Shown piece after piece: positions 61,101-64,000 of a stretch of DNA of 64,000 nt. Under the pieces are notes generated by a model. The model searched no databases. It was not told the origin of the DNA and saw only the letters and a program-made list of their open reading frames with translations. The translations under genes were made by a program, and so were the position numbers. Within the stretch, counting starts at the first letter, position 1; every line of letters starts with the position of its first letter. The stretch is taken from the NCBI RefSeq assembly GCF_047511655.1, contig NC_133389.1, positions 38,175,295 to 38,239,294 of the forward strand, written 5' to 3'. The stretch is from Castor canadensis (lineage: Eukaryota; Chordata; Mammalia; Rodentia; Castoridae).

Positions 61101-62234
61101 TTTCTTATATGTGACTTGACACCTTTCTCATGCTATTTTTAAGACTCTGTTTTGGACCTTTGACGTTTTAACTGTATTCCTTGGTGAAGGGAATGTTTCT
61201 TTATGGGAATGTTTGAGTTTCTTCAATCTGGATATCCATGTCTCTTTAAAGAGTTGGAAAACTGTGGGCTATTATTTTGTGGAACAGGCATTCAATACTT
61301 TTCTCCTTTTCTTTACCTTCTGAAATTCCCACAATGCATTTTTTTCTTAATAGTGTTCCAGAACTGTTGTAGGCTTACTTAATCCTTTCTCCTCTTCCTC
61401 TGCCTTTTATGTGACTGAGTCAATTGTCCTCAAGTTCAGAAACTGTTTCTTCTGCTTCTGTAGGCTGTTGTGGAAGCTCTCTGCTTTCTATTGTATTTTT
61501 CATTACATTGATTGATGTTTTAGCTTCAAGATTTTTGATTAGTTCTTTTTAATGATTTCTGTCCCTGGTGAATTTTTCATATATATCTTGAATTGCTTGT
61601 CTTGTTTCTTTGAATTATTTCCCTGTATTCTGTTGCATCTCACCGAATCTCCTTAAGATCATTATTTTAAATTATTTTTTAGGCATTTCACAAATTTCCT
61701 TCAAATTGAGATCTATATTTGAATCACTTCCCCACTGGAGGTGTCACATTTTCTTTCATGTTTCTTGTATCCTTATGTTAATGTTTGTATATCTGGTATA
61801 ATATTTGTTTCTTCAAAATTTATGAAGTACCTTTGGTAGGAAAATATTTTTTTTTTCATTTAAATAGGATATAGGATGTTATCTGGGTAGGTGCTTTGGG
61901 TTTGGTTATAAGAGAGCTCCAAAGTGTAGTCTCTGTGTGATTTTCTTCCTAGTTGATTTATGTCATCAGTGTCTATGACTGCCTCAGCAGTCCAAAATGC
62001 ACCAGTTCATGCAAGTAGCTGTTTGACCCTGCAATGAATGTGAGCTTCCAAAGGTGTGTGTCTTTCAGGCTCCAAAGGAGTTGAGCATGATGGCAATGGG
62101 GTTTCTGACAGCTGCCACAATCTTGGTGTGAGATGTGGAGAGGGTTGTCTCTAGATCTCTCAGGGCAAGGACAGGTGATACCCAGGGTTATGGCACCAAA
62201 AGCCATGGTTCCCAAAGTAGAGGATGTGAAGGAA

Positions 62235-62282
62235 CCTATTGGTTCTGTTCCTCTAGAGAACACTAATATACCTCTAATTCAG
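62235..62282 (+). repeat. Possible old LTR end (weak)
   Basis: TATTGGTTCTGTTCCTCTAG and AGAACACTAATATACC resemble the 3' end of MLT-type LTRs and may be a remnant flanking the old L1. Confidence 0.3.
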
Positions 62283-62539
62283 TCACAATAGGCCTTAGTG
62301 ACTAATTCCCAATATCAAAAATTTAGATTATTAAGTGGGGTTCTTCAAGGCCTTCTCAGTTTTTTTCCCCCCCTGCAGGCTTATTAATGTATTCTGATGA
62401 TCCCTTGAGGGGAGAGGATGAGAATGGCTAAAGAAAATTGTTAATGGAAAGGTGTGACCTTGGGGCTAGGCAGGGGACAAAAAGAAGAAAGAGAGAATGT
62501 TGTCATGCTGGAGTTAGGTAGTGAGATGTGCAGCTCCAG

Positions 62540-62738
62540 ACAGGGGTTTCCAAATGTGTGTCCTTAGACCAAGTGTATAAGAATCAATTTGGAAAATAAA
62601 AAATACACACCACTGGGGGCTCATTCCTGTAGATTCTGATTCAATTAATTTAGGGCAAGGCTAGACATATGTATTTATAGAAGAATTCCTAAGTAATCCC
62701 AATGTGCAGTCAGATTTTAGAACCACTGCTTGAAGGGA
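62540..62738 (+). mobile_element. MER5A-like hAT (Charlie) remnant
   Basis: The segment starts near GGGGTTTCCAAATGTGTGTC and contains TAGATTCTGATTCAATTAAT and CCTAAGTAATCCCAATGTGC. It ends with TTAGAACCACTGCTTG, the complementary terminal block of MER5-type non-autonomous hAT elements (inverted ends around 'caaa..gtgtg' and 'agaaccactg'). Confidence 0.6.
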
Positions 62739-62746
62739 ACTAACCC

Positions 62747-62990
62747 CTTTCAGCATCTTTTTTTTTTTTTTTTTCCCAGTACTGGAAATTGAACCTAGGG
62801 CCTTCATACATTCTAGACTAGCACTTTACCACTTGAGCTACACCTCTAGCCCTTTTGTTTTACTTTGATTTTTGGGTCTTGCTAACTTTGCCTGGGATGG
62901 CCTTGAACTCACTACCCTCCTGCCTCTGTCTCCCAATAGCTGGATTAAAGATAAGAATTATCACACCTGGCCTCCACTTTCAGCATCTTT
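62747..62990 (-). mobile_element. Composite tRNA/ID + B1 SINE, reverse, with 14-bp target duplication
   Basis: Poly-T, then CCCAGTACTGGAAATTGAAC, CACTTTACCACTTGAGCTAC and a B1-like part (CTTTGCCTGGGATGGCCTTG; CCTCCTGCCTCTGTCTCCCA). The 14 bases CTTTCAGCATCTTT flank it at 62747-62760 and 62977-62990, a classical L1-mediated target-site duplication. Confidence 0.9.
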
Positions 62991-63524
62991 ATTAGGAGTT
63001 AATTTAGAAGGACAAAATCCATTATTAAATGGATTTTGATAAAATTCATTTTATGGATTTCAGGGCCTCCACGCACCTAGGAATAGATAGCCTAGGAACA
63101 TATTAAATCTTAACTATCATGTAGATGAGAATTTTATTCCCCACTATCCTCTGTTTAGCAAAAAAGCAAAAACAAATTGAAGGGACTTCTTAAGACATTA
63201 GAAAAATAGGCTAACATTGCATAAGGAAAATCCTTTGAATGTAGGGTTATTCATGATCACTTTTAAATCATATCTTTGCAGAGGCACTGCCACTAAGCAC
63301 ATTTGGCAGGGAGGCCAGTAGCATTCACATGCTCTATTCTATGTGCCCAATCAAGTTTCCCACAGCATACACAAAAAAAGTAAGCTAAAGAAGTTAAAGG
63401 CTTTGCATGTTTAGTTGCATTTAATCATCTGAGAAAATTTACAAAGTAGTTATTAATATTCTTACTCTACTTTCATCTAGGAATTGGGCTTAGAGGTCAT
63501 GTTCTGCAAGGTCTATATAAAAAT

Positions 63525-63648
63525 ATACAACCTGTCAAGTGTGGTGGTACATGCCTGTAGTCTTAAAACTTGGGAGGCTGAGGCAGGAGGATATGTAGCT
63601 CCAGGCTACATAGTGAGACCCAGTCTTAAAATGAGAATCACAAACAAA
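63525..63648 (+). mobile_element. B1-like SINE, plus strand
   Basis: GTGTGGTGGTACATGCCTGT, AGTCTTAAAACTTGGGAGGC, TGAGGCAGGAGGATATGTAG and GCTACATAGTGAGACCCAGT are followed by an A-rich tail. The overlapping 61-codon frame is SINE-derived. Confidence 0.87.
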
Positions 63649-63799
63649 AACGAGAAGAGAAAGACATAACCCAATTACACATCTCAGAGATGAATCTAAT
63701 CATATCTCTAACCTTTTATTAGGTTAGATCTTGGAACTGCAAGAGCACGGGCCAAATCCCCAACATGTTTCTCATTGCTTGTGTGATCTTGGAAAGTTC

Positions 63800-63995
63800 T
63801 ATAATGATAGTTACTATTTATGAAACACTTAGCCATATACCAGGGTAGTGCTAAATACTTTATATACATTATCTTGCTTAATCATCATGACAGGCTTGTA
63901 AGGGAGGTATTATTCCCATTTTATATGTTAAATTAAATGATTTCTTCAAAATTACATAGCTAGCATTTGAGCCTAGGTCTATAAAGTTAGGTGTT
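63800..63995 (+). mobile_element. MIR ancient SINE
   Basis: AGTGCTAAATACTTTATATA, CATTATCTTGCTTAATCATC, TATTATTCCCATTTTATATG and ATTACATAGCTAGCATTTGA follow the MIR consensus order to the window edge. Confidence 0.75.
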
Positions 63996-64000
63996 ACAGG

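Larger units (their letters stand above)
56900..62230 (-). mobile_element. Old near-full-length L1, minus strand
   Basis: Reading the minus strand, 5' to 3' runs from about 62230 to 56900. It starts with a 5' UTR/ORF1 region (61000-62200) and ORF1-like sequence near 60900-61100. The endonuclease region follows near 60200-60420 (a GDFNTPLS-type block now GSFNTPLS), then RT near 58700-59100 with the YADD box degraded to a VDG-like form (about 58715), and the ORF2 C-terminus and 3' UTR at 56900-57700. Many stops and indels occur in all frames. It contains small SINE insertions at about 57740 and 58082. It is much older than the L1 at 47476. Confidence 0.85.

Overview
The window reads as nuclear genomic DNA of a rodent. 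It is intron-free or intergenic in style, has no bacterial gene organisation, and is mostly interspersed repeats. The most diagnostic repeat is a composite SINE: a 7SL/B1-like head, an A-rich linker, then a tRNA/ID-like part whose B box reads close to GAGTTCAAACCC. From memory this resembles beaver and other castorimorph rodents, so Castor or a relative is my best guess. That is inference, not proof.

Layout. Positions 1-4800 look like the terminal exon and long 3' untranslated region of a plus-strand gene. A possible splice acceptor lies at 73-89 and several AATAAA signals follow. The last signal (4773) is followed by a GT-rich element. A CpG-rich island with (GCC)9 sits inside this A/T-rich UTR. 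I could not name the gene. Positions 4.8-39 kb carry no convincing protein gene. They hold scattered SINEs, old MIR and L2 pieces, minus-strand L1 fragments, MaLR-type and ERV-type LTRs, and two small-RNA pseudogenes (U2 snRNA 5' end and 5S rRNA, both minus strand).

Positions 39268-47383 are an old but structurally complete class I (gammaretrovirus-like) endogenous provirus, with two LTRs, a matching 5-bp target-site duplication (AATAC), a leader, and gag, pol and env remnants. All genes are broken by stops and frameshifts. The protease segment seems missing, and two integrase catalytic positions look changed. About 90 bp downstream, positions 47476-54646 are a nearly full-length plus-strand L1: a 5' UTR with tandem units, ORF1 with two stops, ORF2 with two stops and two frameshifts, a G-rich 3' UTR and an A-rich tail.

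Positions 54.6-64 kb hold a (TG)20 microsatellite, a much older near-full-length L1 on the minus strand (about 56.9-62.2 kb), an MER5-like hAT fragment, SINEs and MIR.

I found no intact protein-coding gene and no sign of a previously undescribed functional system. The interest lies in the provirus, the L1 and the CpG/GCC island in the UTR.
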